The translations under genes and the position numbers were made by a program. The notes under the pieces are model-generated. The model did not search any database. It saw only the letters and a list, made by a program, of their open reading frames with translations, and was not told the DNA's origin. From SLJN01 sp964505385 (GTDB taxonomy: Bacteria; Bacteroidota; Rhodothermia; Balneolales; Natronogracilivirgulaceae), in the NCBI GenBank assembly GCA_964505385.1, contig CAZDIA010000018.1, positions 1-54,770 on the forward strand: a stretch of 54,770 nt of DNA. Reading direction: 5' to 3'. Of the stretch, positions 8,001-15,837 are shown piece by piece; positions within the stretch are counted from its first letter, which is position 1, and every line of letters starts with the position of its first letter.

Positions 8001-10076
8001 CACATTGGTAGCTTCAGCCTGAAGCGTGATGCCCATGTCGTCGATGATCATATCATATATCGCGATTTTTGGCTGTCCGCCCTGATGAGTCTGCCAGGTT
8101 TCGGGCAGCTCTACCTCAAGTGCGCTCATGTAGAATCCCCGGAACAGCTCACTTGTATCGCCCTCATAGTTTTCAGGAAAGGTGATACCGGGCGGATTCA
8201 GCACATCGGAAAAATCATAGTAAATACTATCGGCGAGTATGGTCATACCTCCCGTATCTACGATTTCCGACCGTTCGAGGGTGCCGCCCAGTATAAGGTC
8301 GTTCCAGGACGTGCCGTTGGCTGTAAGGCTGGCGGTTGCCCGGGCGGAAGGATCTTCGTCAGGGGAAGGTATAAGCCAATCACGCGTAAACAGTGCCTGA
8401 AGCTCCAGGCCGTATTGGCTGAATCCGTCCTCATCCCACTCTACAAAACATCCGGGATTGCCGGCATCAGGTTTTTTAAACACAAACTGAATCTTGTTAT
8501 TAACATTTCCGAGGGTAATGTCTTCGACCAGTTCGATGCGTCCGGGCGGCATTTCTATTTGCGCCGGATGAAAAACAATGTTTTTGGCCAGAAAACCAAG
8601 TCGTGTGGCACCCCAGCTTGGAGGCACACTTTTGGCAGCAATGATATTGAACTCTGATTTGTCACTGCGGAAAACCATTTCAGTTATGGCAACTTCGTTT
8701 CCGTCCGTAAAGGTTACACCGAGCGGCATTTTTACAGGAGTGGTGAATTCGGTCGGATTATTATACGGCAGGGTCTGATTGGTCGTGGTTTCAACCCAGC
8801 TGACGATATTGTCGGCTGCGGTGTGCGTAAAGGGTGATTGAGCGGCTGCTTCCAGTGCCCAGTCCAGCGGGTATACCGGGGCTGATTCATGCTGAGAAAC
8901 AACAATGGTTCCATCTACCAGATTCTTTTCGGTATCGACGGTGATACTGTCAAAAGCCACAGCAACACGCGCCATCAACCAATCAATGAAGACCGTTCCT
9001 TCACCGCTGTATGCCTGGCCGTTCGCTTCTGCCTGAGTAACGATCACCTCGAACTCACCATTTTCACCAGCATAGATTGTATCTGAGACTGCGATTATTC
9101 CGGAATCTTCCGGTTCCTCCTCCTCTTCCGGTGCTTCTATCTCCTGTTTTTCCTCTTCCTCTTCTTCCTCCACAGGACCCGGGATCTCCGGAACGTTCAA
9201 AGTAAATGTTTTTAACGCAGCAAAACCGGAGTTTTCAGGCACATAAGGCTCATCATCCATGCTGACTGCTCTGACGCTCCATACAAACTGAGTGGTTTCA
9301 GATGGTGGTTCGATATCGACGGGCCACAGGAATTGAGTCGTACCGATCACTTCTTCCTTTATGAGCGGATAGTTGACAAAAAATGCCTGACTGGCAGATT
9401 GATGCTCTAAAATCTCGGTCACTGAGACAATGTACTTCACTCCCATTTCAGCCGGCGGAACCGGGGTTATTGGTGTCCATGAGAATTGGGTAGATGCCAG
9501 CATTTCCGGCGTCAGGGGCATGTCAGAGGTCGGGTGCATCAGCTCCGGCGCCTGGTAGCTTGTTACATTCATCGGTTGGCAGACTTCTTCCGGTGTAGAT
9601 ATTGTTCGACCTTGCAAATCAACGAGAGAAATACAAAAAGAGTAGATCCCGGCCGGCAACAGTCCGGTTTCCGCTAATTTTTGCTCGAAATTGTTGTTAA
9701 ACCTGAGGGCGCTGTAGGATATAATCTCATCAGCCAGAAAAATACTGGAACCGAACTCAAGACGCTGAACCGGTATTTGGCGCGTATCCGTTTCGACAAC
9801 AGGTCTTCCGTCAAGCCGCATGCTTGCATTGATGCGGTATTCCCGGCCTTCCAGACCCGGTTCGGTGTTGCTTACGGTCAAAATGGCAAGTTCACTCCGG
9901 TTGATCCAGTCAGCGATCCGGGGGTTTGGATTGGAATCCACATTCAGATTTACGCGAACTTGACTCAGGGCCGGTGCCGTGGTGAGTATAAGAAGCAGGG
10001 CAAGGCTTAAAGGCAGGCTTAGCAAAGTCCAACGCCTGTCAAAGTTCTGGAATCGGGTAGTTTTATTTCTGGGCAT
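5100..10076 (-). CDS. Giant secreted TANFOR-domain protein
   Basis: A 1658-aa protein of unknown function. A signal peptide (hydrophobic core SLPLSLALLLILTTAPALSQ) is followed by a domain I recognise as the TANFOR type: VRVNLNVDSNPNPRIADW, then LPAGIYSFCISLVD, then FSWTPITPVPP and a second FLWPVDIEPP-like unit. Next comes an acidic linker (EEEEEEEEKQ, about residues 300-325), a very long beta-rich middle part without recognised motifs, and a low-complexity Ser/Gly/Thr tract near 1530-1580 ahead of a beta-sandwich-like C-terminus. TANFOR was described in Tannerella forsythia paralogues and has no established function. ATG at 10074-10076. It sits 50 bp after the beta-barrel gene and overlaps the frame of the fibronectin gene, so the three are probably one transcript. 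Confidence 0.85.
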   Translation of the reverse strand: MPRNKTTRFQNFDRRWTLLSLPLSLALLLILTTAPALSQVRVNLNVDSNPNPRIADWINRSELAILTVSNTEPGLEGREYRINASMRLDGRPVVETDTRQIPVQRLEFGSSIFLADEIISYSALRFNNNFEQKLAETGLLPAGIYSFCISLVDLQGRTISTPEEVCQPMNVTSYQAPELMHPTSDMPLTPEMLASTQFSWTPITPVPPAEMGVKYIVSVTEILEHQSASQAFFVNYPLIKEEVIGTTQFLWPVDIEPPSETTQFVWSVRAVSMDDEPYVPENSGFAALKTFTLNVPEIPGPVEEEEEEEKQEIEAPEEEEEPEDSGIIAVSDTIYAGENGEFEVIVTQAEANGQAYSGEGTVFIDWLMARVAVAFDSITVDTEKNLVDGTIVVSQHESAPVYPLDWALEAAAQSPFTHTAADNIVSWVETTTNQTLPYNNPTEFTTPVKMPLGVTFTDGNEVAITEMVFRSDKSEFNIIAAKSVPPSWGATRLGFLAKNIVFHPAQIEMPPGRIELVEDITLGNVNNKIQFVFKKPDAGNPGCFVEWDEDGFSQYGLELQALFTRDWLIPSPDEDPSARATASLTANGTSWNDLILGGTLERSEIVDTGGMTILADSIYYDFSDVLNPPGITFPENYEGDTSELFRGFYMSALEVELPETWQTHQGGQPKIAIYDMIIDDMGITLQAEATNVVQFPDANVADLVASIDTVHIDMIASSLTEAGIKGSIGLPVSDKNDLENPLEYIALLNNPQTGNDPVSFQLTVTPTGPIPANLLKGELELAETSNIVAYVDPNKRTFDINLDGDFNWVSADLGPIKNVNLGLGFQGLGMTYDTSEQDPFSFNIGSWSFASEQKFLANFPVSIDNIGFTTLPKEQNQLIRGRVNLDVIFNLSEDIGGMTGLGVEMAILDNAQDQKFYPQYLSTSLDSISVQANLAAVSIEGAVGFRNEDPVFGNGFIGNLSADFKPTGVKAAAEVEFGNTTYQNGNELYRYWRVQVDHVTLPPPGVVFLPGLAFRAFGAGAYNNMEATLDGTSYSFTPLKSQLGFQAMTTIATTPTEDSFNGDAMLAGEFNTGTGGLTFINFTGDFWVGAELTSSSRAEAMVDGNLGVTYNFPDKHFNLFANVNVDAPPISTPNPVGLVLDINGKQNQWYFKFGEPANPNSVNVFGLNLYAYLMFGNHITPPTGFTPDFQNAYHSAVHQYPSTSQMGSGGVGPHTNTGSGFALGTGFMFDHSAELGLPCGLCAGDFYAGFNLGAGAELHLAFLDYAGGCGDYNPIGINGWRASGGLAFYGTAGAYVRREGGLGDKQWTIVDLAAGAWIYGEFPNPYYAAGAVSGHAYVFKVINVNFHHEFEAGTTCGNQSTSTTVTVEQGDVAADQQEKLIQYVNPTLSYNYPVEEPLAVKYGLEPDEVFDVAEQQADGSVEMRTFKMEKTATLEVQQENESWAVLSLNNNSNIMGEYLYTTYGDASIVPGLDFTQPPIFNEASGTVGTGATDSGANTGESETFVDPSLGLSGSVIANFMGLGGSTGSSGTTDPSSPASATGSQQNDNGSTDSGSGPGAVDLPGVGAMPNLLLPYPPEPSEPQYGDLPPAPDPPSNNLEDDRKYRFTVTATLMEYVNGSWTTAQTLSGTPVTETVTKDFRTGPIPEAIPDSHQPLQSF

Positions 10077-10126
10077 GGCTGATACGTTCGGTTATCGGAA
10101 AAAGATCAATAAAAAATCCACGGAAA

Positions 10127-11839
10127 TCAGAACCGGGTCTGGATGGCGAACTCAAATCGGTTTTCGAGTGTGGCGGCATCGGGACGTGAAGATCCGTACC
10201 GGTAGTTCGAGAGGTTCCAGGATGCTGTGAAATTGGCGTATTCGGTAAATTCGTAAGTTGTTTTCATGGTGAAGCGGATGCGGTTATCAGGAGTAAACTG
10301 GTCGCGTGATATATTCGTGTAAGTGAACAAAACAGAAGGAACCAGGCGCCTTTCAAGAAGACGGTAACGTGCATTGAGTCCGGTGTTAACAATTCGAATG
10401 TCGGTAACCGGAGTGTTGTTATTCAGAGCCATTCCCATGACGCCAAGATTTAATGGGACGGATTCAAAAACCAGTTGATAGTTTCCGTTAACGCTTGTGG
10501 AAATGGTGTTTTGAAAGCTGCCGGTAGCCAGGTTGAAATCGTCGAAATGGCTGTAACTTAAAGATCCGGACAGAACATGATTAAGTGATTCGGTGTCGAA
10601 ACGATAAGAGGGTGACACAGAAACCGTATGGTTGATCATTTCAACCCGGAGGGTATCAAGTGTGACATTGTTTCGAAAACCAAAATTAGCATAATTAGTA
10701 TTTACTGAAAGATCATCTGTTATCTGTCCAAAAACATTAAGATTAGCAATGGTGCGGTTGGTTTTATCTCTTGTGGTATCATTCAGGTTATTGGTGCGCA
10801 GCCCGGCAGAACCGTTAATAATCAATCTGTTGCTTAAAAACCTGACATCACTGTTAATTTTGTAATCGATCAGATCACGTTCCAGCAGACGATAGCCCCC
10901 GGAATAAAAACCGGGTCCGACATATCTGAATTCGCCGCCGAGCGTAAATCTGTCTCTACTCCATTCGATACTTGTGACATTCGCCCAGTCGGCATTTGAT
11001 GATGCGTTTATGGTCATGATAGCATCCATAAAATCGAGAATTTCATTGTCGTATGGGGCATCCGGACCAAGTAAATCATTGGTAAAGGACGAACCGGCCA
11101 CTTCAGTACGGAATATTAGCTCTTCGGTCAGTCGCAATTGCATAAGTGGGGAGACTGTGATCCCTTCAGCCGGCCGTAAACCGGAAGGCGCTGTACTGAT
11201 GGAGGTTTCGTCGTCGGTTGCTTTTACCACATGCAGGACAAATTTGGTGCCATCCGGTTTTCCGTATCCTACACGGCTGGTAAATAGCTGCTGTTCGTAA
11301 GCTCCGGCGATGTTGTTGGCCGGATCAAACTCGACGCCAAGTTGTGATTTGCCATAGCTCGCGGAAAAGAGAAAATCTCCGGGATCCAGTTCCACACCCA
11401 CCCCAAACAGTGCGATATCTCCGGTGGTCAGGTCTGAATAAACCGGCGTTTGTGTTCCGATGAAGCTTTTGATCCACCGATAGGAAGGATTGATACTGAT
11501 GTTATTTCGTGGGTTTTGGATGTAGTCAATGAAACCTTCGTCAGGTTTTGATGGCAAATTATAGGTATTTTGCCCGGTAGTGATATGCAGTGAGAAGGGC
11601 ATTCTGAAATGGCGGCCTGCCGATATGGTGGCATTAGCAGAAATACGCCCCAGGTTATCCGGATAACGCGGACGAAAGGAAGGGTGGTTGGATTCGGAAA
11701 ACCGGTAGGCGTCGTAATGCAAACCAAGGGATCCATTGAAGTTGAAGGTGGTCGTGGATTGCCCTGATGCAGTATTGTCACTAAACCATGACATACAAAT
11801 CAATATTACGGCAAATGAAAGTAACACTCTGTGAAACAT
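10127..11839 (-). CDS. Predicted outer-membrane beta-barrel protein
   Basis: A 570-aa protein with a signal peptide (MFHRVLLSFAVILICMSWFS, cleavage near ASGQ) and alternating-residue beta strands throughout, for example FRMPFSLHITTG, FLFSASYGKS, LVPSVLFTYTNIS and FEFAIQTRF. It ends in an aromatic Phe, as outer-membrane barrels do. No TonB box or plug domain is seen, and the family is unknown to me. It is the first gene of the three-gene block (barrel, TANFOR, fibronectin III), so it may be an anchor or export pore for the two large secreted proteins; that role is inferred only from linkage. Upstream, 11840-12000 is very AT-rich and probably contains the promoter. Confidence 0.8.
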   Translation of the reverse strand: MFHRVLLSFAVILICMSWFSDNTASGQSTTTFNFNGSLGLHYDAYRFSESNHPSFRPRYPDNLGRISANATISAGRHFRMPFSLHITTGQNTYNLPSKPDEGFIDYIQNPRNNISINPSYRWIKSFIGTQTPVYSDLTTGDIALFGVGVELDPGDFLFSASYGKSQLGVEFDPANNIAGAYEQQLFTSRVGYGKPDGTKFVLHVVKATDDETSISTAPSGLRPAEGITVSPLMQLRLTEELIFRTEVAGSSFTNDLLGPDAPYDNEILDFMDAIMTINASSNADWANVTSIEWSRDRFTLGGEFRYVGPGFYSGGYRLLERDLIDYKINSDVRFLSNRLIINGSAGLRTNNLNDTTRDKTNRTIANLNVFGQITDDLSVNTNYANFGFRNNVTLDTLRVEMINHTVSVSPSYRFDTESLNHVLSGSLSYSHFDDFNLATGSFQNTISTSVNGNYQLVFESVPLNLGVMGMALNNNTPVTDIRIVNTGLNARYRLLERRLVPSVLFTYTNISRDQFTPDNRIRFTMKTTYEFTEYANFTASWNLSNYRYGSSRPDAATLENRFEFAIQTRF

Positions 11840-12108
11840 ATCCTGAATGATGGTTCAATATTATTGGCAATCAGGCCGGAATTGAAATATATGGAGATGA
11901 CCCTCCAGCTACGAAGCAATGTATATATAAAATTTTACAAAAGTAAAAATTTATTAAATTTTTTTACAACAAGATAAAGTTTTTTTCTGCTCTAAATGAA
12001 TAAATTTTTATTACTTAACCCACTGCTTATATAATCATAAAATATTTAAATCAGATATATTCTTTACTTTGCCTTCACAAATGGTGACTTTTAAATAGAC
12101 ATTAAGGA

Positions 12109-12163
12109 GAAGAAGCTTCTTCAGCGAGTGTTGTATTCAGGATGTGTGCAGTGTGTATACTTA
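12109..12163. repeat. Hairpin-plus-tail unit R1
   Basis: GAAGAAGCTTCTTC (12109-12122) is a perfect palindrome. It looks like unit L1 with the loop and GC part of the stem deleted. The conserved agcgagtgttgtattcagg tail follows, with one change (tgtgtatac) near its end. Confidence 0.75.
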
Positions 12164-12212
12164 GAAAAGTTCTGTGTATTTAAAAGACCGTGAATTTGAT
12201 TTTAAATTAGGA

Positions 12213-12276
12213 GAGGAAAGGGATTCACCCCTTTCCTCAGCGAGTGTTGTATTCAGGATGTGCAGTGTGTGTGCTT
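12213..12276. repeat. Hairpin-plus-tail unit R2
   Basis: Arms GAGGAAAGGG (12213-12222) and CCCTTTCCTC (12229-12238) are identical to unit L2, with the same loop and tail. Confidence 0.8.
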
Positions 12277-12328
12277 AGAGAAGTTCTGAAGTTTATATGT
12301 TATGTTTATGAATTTTTAAAAATTAGGA

Positions 12329-12395
12329 GAAGAAGGGGAGCCATCCCCTCCTTCAGCGAGTGTTGTATTCAGGATGTGCAGTGTGTGCTTAGGTG
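12329..12395. repeat. Hairpin-plus-tail unit R3
   Basis: Arms GAAGAAGGGGA (12329-12339) and TCCCCTCCTTC (12344-12354) pair with one mismatch around a GCCA loop; the common tail follows to about 12395. Read on the minus strand, this unit lies directly after the cydB stop and its stem is followed by TCCTAATTTTT, so it could act as an attenuator or terminator at the end of cydAB. Confidence 0.75.
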
Positions 12396-12403
12396 TGCAT
12401 TTT

Positions 12404-13417
12404 TCAATCCCGAGGAATAGCCTCGCGTGTAATTCTTTGACTAAAAACCCAATAGCTCCAGGCTTGATAAGCTAAAACTATGGGAACAAAAATTATTGCT
12501 ACCACCGACATCACAGTGAGAGTCAGATCACTGGATGAGGCGTTATAAACTGTTAAGTGATAATCAGAAGACAACGTCGACGGCATCACATTCGGATACA
12601 ATCCCTGGAATGCCACAATAGTTCCTAGTATTATAGTCGCCCCTGTGGAGATAAAAGCCCAGCCGAATTTGTCAATCTGCATTAGGAAGTAACCGGCAAT
12701 GAAGCATGCTATTGTAAGCACGGGCAGTGAACCCGGCACAAGGCCCAATCCCTCGAAAAGCACGGTATATTGATAGCCAAGCAGTGCAAAAATCAAAAGA
12801 ACAAGACCAGCCGGCAGCCACATCCGTTTGGCAACATTTTTGACACGCTCATTCATTTCATCTGTAGTGCGAAGGCTGAGAAAAATTGCTCCATGCAGTG
12901 TAAACATCAACACGGATACCAGACCTCCTAACAGTGTATATGGAGATAACAATGACCATAAGGTACTGGTCATATTCATGTCGCTGCCAATGGGCAATCC
13001 CATTACGATATTAGTAAGTGCGACTCCCCATAAAAATGCGGGTAGAAAACTGCCCCAGAATATAAACTGATCTGCTGTCTTCCTCCACCACAATTCTTTC
13101 ATTTTACTTCGAAACTCGAAACCAACCGCCCGCACTATCAGTGCAAGCAGTATTAAAAACAAAGGTATGTAGAACCCGCTGAATAAAGTGGCATACCAAT
13201 TGGGAAATGCAGCAAACATGGCACCACCTGCTGTGATCAGCCAAACTTCATTTGCATCCCAGAAGGGGCCAATCGTATTTATCGATATCCTACGGTCAAT
13301 TTCATCTTTACTTATAAAAGGCATCAAAATTCCAACCCCGAAGTCAAAACCTTCAAGGAAGAAATAGCCGATAAATAAAACGGCTATCAGAATAAACCAA
13401 AATGTCTGCAAATCCAT
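12404..13417 (-). CDS. cydB: Cytochrome bd ubiquinol oxidase subunit II
   Basis: A 337-aa integral membrane protein, the usual length for short CydB. It has the hallmark N-terminal segment FLEGFDFGVG (20-29), GPFWDANEVWLI (50-61) and GGAMFAAFPNWYA (64-76), with about eight to nine hydrophobic helices. CydB is the non-catalytic partner of CydA in the high-affinity terminal oxidase that reduces O2 with quinol. ATG at 13415-13417, only 12 bp after the cydA stop, so the two are co-transcribed. The next gene on the transcript is not cydD but the inserted block; pieces of this gene are duplicated at 2729-2874. Confidence 0.96.
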   Translation of the reverse strand: MDLQTFWFILIAVLFIGYFFLEGFDFGVGILMPFISKDEIDRRISINTIGPFWDANEVWLITAGGAMFAAFPNWYATLFSGFYIPLFLILLALIVRAVGFEFRSKMKELWWRKTADQFIFWGSFLPAFLWGVALTNIVMGLPIGSDMNMTSTLWSLLSPYTLLGGLVSVLMFTLHGAIFLSLRTTDEMNERVKNVAKRMWLPAGLVLLIFALLGYQYTVLFEGLGLVPGSLPVLTIACFIAGYFLMQIDKFGWAFISTGATIILGTIVAFQGLYPNVMPSTLSSDYHLTVYNASSSDLTLTVMSVVAIIFVPIVLAYQAWSYWVFSQRITREAIPRD

Positions 13418-13429
13418 AATTATTCCTGC

Positions 13430-14800
13430 TTAATATGTATGAAGGTTGGTTTCTACACCTTCCTGTTCTTCAGGAGCACCCTGTTTACCGAAATAATATA
13501 TCAGATACGCTGCCGCAGCGGCGAGTATCGCATATACAAGGGTGAAACCTAACATCGTGATCCAGATCGAGCCTTCCAATACCGTTGGAGATACTCCATC
13601 TTCTGTAAGTAATAATTCATGAACTACCCATGGTTGCCGGCCCATTTCGGTCACTATCCATCCTGCTGTATTGGCAATGAATGCCAGAAACAGCATAGTG
13701 AGTGCACTTTTCAGAAAGAAGGAGTGCTGTTCAATTTTTGCTCTCCACCAAAGCCATAAGCCCCAAAAAGAAACAATAATAAACAGCACACCAAGGCCAA
13801 CCATAACCCTGAAGCTCCAGTAGACAATAGCCACAGGAGGCACGTAATCACCTGGGCCGTGTTTCTCCTCCATTTCTGCCTGCAGCTCGTTAATGCCTTG
13901 CACCTCACTTGTCAGATTGTTGTGGGATAAGACCGAAAGCATAAATGGGAGGCGAACTTCCCTCCTGCTCTCCCCCTCTTCCTGATCAATCAAGGCAAAA
14001 AGGGAAAAACTGGCAGGTTCTTCCGTCTCCCATAACCCTTCCATTGCCGCCATTTTCATGGGTTGGGACTGAACGGTATCCTGGGCCTGATCATGACCGC
14101 TGGTTGCGGTCAGCAAGCTTGCGACCGCTGTAAATACAAGTGCAATTTTTGCGGATTTTAAAAAGATTTCAGTCTGCTGCTTACGCATTATCATCCAGGC
14201 GCTGATACCGAGCATGAAAAAGCCGCCGGTGATAAATCCAGCGAGTATAGTATGCGGCATCTGGACAAGCAGGCGTTCATTCATCAAAATAGCGACAAAA
14301 TCAGCTAATTCTGCCCTGCCTCCCACAATTTCATAACCAACCGGGACCTGCATCCAGGAATTGGCCATTAATATCCATATTGCAGAAAGGTTGGCGGCAA
14401 TGGCCACCAGCCAGATACATGCCAGGTGCACCGCTTTTGGCAGTCGTTTCCAGCCGAATATCCAAAGTCCCAAAAAAGTTGATTCCAGGAAAAATGCCAT
14501 CAGTGCTTCAATCGCGAGAGGAATTCCGAAAATATCCCCAACAAACCGGGAATATTCTGACCAGTTCATCCCGAATTGAAACTCCTGCACAATGCCTGTC
14601 ACAAGGCCAAGAGTAAATATTATGACAAAGAGCTTTCCAAAATACTTTGTGAGCCTTTTATATTGAATATCGCCGGTGCGATAGTAAAATGTTTGTAAAA
14701 TGGCTACAAGTACTGACAATCCAAGCGTTAACGGTACGAATATAAAGTGGTAGACGGTTGTAATACCAAATTGCCAGCGAGCCAGTTCTAATGCTTCCAT
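13430..14800 (-). CDS. cydA: Cytochrome bd ubiquinol oxidase subunit I
   Basis: A 456-aa protein of the short Q-loop type. Visible heme ligands and key residues are His18, His183 (MPHTILAGF) and Met386 (TEMGRQPW), the acidic pair Glu98/Glu106, and the quinol-loop Lys249 and Glu254 (QPMKMAAMEG). These match E. coli H19, H186, M393, E99/E107, K252 and E257. It is the catalytic subunit with hemes b558, b595 and d. ATG at 14798-14800. A perfect AACATGAT-TTTT-ATCATGTT palindrome lies about 90 bp upstream, and the gene for a Crp/Fnr-type regulator is next upstream on the same strand, suggesting oxygen- or redox-responsive control. Confidence 0.97.
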   Translation of the reverse strand: MEALELARWQFGITTVYHFIFVPLTLGLSVLVAILQTFYYRTGDIQYKRLTKYFGKLFVIIFTLGLVTGIVQEFQFGMNWSEYSRFVGDIFGIPLAIEALMAFFLESTFLGLWIFGWKRLPKAVHLACIWLVAIAANLSAIWILMANSWMQVPVGYEIVGGRAELADFVAILMNERLLVQMPHTILAGFITGGFFMLGISAWMIMRKQQTEIFLKSAKIALVFTAVASLLTATSGHDQAQDTVQSQPMKMAAMEGLWETEEPASFSLFALIDQEEGESRREVRLPFMLSVLSHNNLTSEVQGINELQAEMEEKHGPGDYVPPVAIVYWSFRVMVGLGVLFIIVSFWGLWLWWRAKIEQHSFFLKSALTMLFLAFIANTAGWIVTEMGRQPWVVHELLLTEDGVSPTVLEGSIWITMLGFTLVYAILAAAAAYLIYYFGKQGAPEEQEGVETNLHTY

Positions 14801-14886
14801 AAGCGATCACAAATTGAGATGGTTATCAAAACAGGCGATAACTTACATCGCATATAGAACATTTGATATGAGATCGATCATAAGAA

Positions 14887-14906
14887 AACATGATTTTTAT
14901 CATGTT
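14887..14906. promoter_or_regulatory. Fnr/Crp-type operator upstream of cydA
   Basis: AACATGATTTTTATCATGTT is a perfect inverted repeat with 8-bp arms and a TTTT spacer. Its core TGAT-N4-ATCA is the core of the Fnr-class binding site (consensus TTGAT-N4-ATCAA). It lies between cydA and the Crp/Fnr-type gene, about 87-106 bp before the cydA ATG. Confidence 0.7.
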
Positions 14907-14984
14907 TAATAAAACTAAGTTGCATCAGCATACTTTAACCTTTTAACCACCAGCCTTTTTGAACTTGTACGCCAACGCGTTATG

Positions 14985-15611
14985 TTACTTCATCCACACC
15001 TGGTTATCTTTGATCAAATCACCCAATCCTTGCAGAATTTCCTGTTTTTTCAGTCCTGTAGCTACTTCAAGGTCATTCAAAGAGATAGATACCTTAAAAT
15101 TTTCACTTGCCACCACCTTATCATGGAGCTGATCAAGCCACTCAGCAAACTTCAACATTTCCAATGAACTTTGTTTTTTGAGCTCCTCTTCGGAATTAAT
15201 TATTTCTGAATATCTTTCAACAAGAAACCGGATTAGTTGCAGGCGTCTTTTGTTAGAAACAATCCATAGTTCTAACAAAAATTCAGGGTCGATTTTCAAT
15301 AGGCGTGATTTTCCAACTGTCTTGATCTGTTGCACTACAGACTGGTTTTTCAAGTAGCTAATGATACCAATTACTGATCCCGGATCGATATATTCAATGC
15401 TATCGCTGATTTGCTCTGACGGATCTCGTAATTCCAACCTACCCTCAATTAGCATATAAATAGAATCAACAGGTTTTCCCTGCGGATGAACTATAGTTTT
15501 GTCCGGAATCTGAAGTTCCTCGGAGTTTTGATATATATATTTTTGCTCCTCATCCGAGAAATAGTCCGGCCAGATATCTAATTTTAAATTGGAAATCGGT
15601 TGATGAATCAT
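14985..15611 (-). CDS. Crp/Fnr-family transcriptional regulator
   Basis: About 208 aa. The N-terminal half is a cyclic-nucleotide-binding fold (IVHPQGKPVDSIYMLIEGRL, then YIDPGSVIGIISYL), followed by a long dimer helix and a C-terminal winged helix with SLNDLEVATGLKKQEILQGL as the likely recognition region. No Fnr-type N-terminal cysteine cluster is seen, so it is probably not an iron-sulfur Fnr; the effector is unknown. I chose the ATG at 15609-15611 (MIHQPISNLK); the longer frame begins with GTG at 15662 and adds 17 residues that do not look like the family. A TGAT-N4-GTCA site at 15681-15694 resembles the palindrome before cydA and suggests autoregulation. Confidence 0.82.
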   Translation of the reverse strand: MIHQPISNLKLDIWPDYFSDEEQKYIYQNSEELQIPDKTIVHPQGKPVDSIYMLIEGRLELRDPSEQISDSIEYIDPGSVIGIISYLKNQSVVQQIKTVGKSRLLKIDPEFLLELWIVSNKRRLQLIRFLVERYSEIINSEEELKKQSSLEMLKFAEWLDQLHDKVVASENFKVSISLNDLEVATGLKKQEILQGLGDLIKDNQVWMK

Positions 15612-15680
15612 CTTTCTTGTCCGGTTGGTCTGCAAAAGATTATGACAACTTAATTTTAGCACATGCTTTCATGCAATACC

Positions 15681-15694
15681 ATGATGTAAGTCAT
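15681..15694. promoter_or_regulatory. Possible autoregulatory Crp/Fnr-type site
   Basis: ATGATGTAAGTCAT reads ATGAT-N4-GTCAT, a one-mismatch version of ATGAT-N4-ATCAT seen upstream of cydA. It lies 70-83 bp before the chosen start of the Crp/Fnr-type gene. Confidence 0.45.
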
Positions 15695-15837
15695 ACTTTA
15701 ATATGAGATTCATCAGTTTTTAAGCAGCCTCCTGTTGTTACATTGCTATAGCTTAATGTTATCGATTATTCGGAACCATTTTACCGGGTTTTTGTTTAAT
15801 GATATCAGATCAACCAATTTCTTGAATTCTGTAAGCA

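Larger units (their letters stand above)
12010..12403. repeat. Right copy of the flanking segment with three hairpin units
   Basis: The stretch between the end of cydB and the beta-barrel gene matches the left flank at 2410-2700 in order and content and continues into the intact cydB. It carries three hairpin-plus-tail units instead of two. No ORF of note is present; 11840-12010 upstream of the block is plain AT-rich sequence. Confidence 0.85.

Noticed and set aside
6000..8657. Long plus-strand frames (up to 280 codons) opposite the TANFOR gene
   Set aside because: They are antisense shadows of a well-supported secreted protein with signal peptide and domain order; none shows a family motif.
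2507..12395. The hairpin units as a CRISPR array or as a repeated small peptide (minus-strand reading gives ILNTTLAE in each unit)
   Set aside because: Spacing is irregular, there are too few units and no cas genes. The peptide frame has no start codon and is shifted by a two-base difference in some units, so a structured non-coding repeat fits better.
14815..14830. TTGAGATGGTTATCAA as a second Fnr-type site before cydA
   Set aside because: The half-site spacing is not that of the TTGAT-N4-ATCAA class and it lies close to the start codon; probably coincidental.
15612..15662. GTG start at 15662 for the Crp/Fnr-type gene
   Set aside because: The 17 added residues do not resemble the family, and a good ATG is available at 15609-15611.
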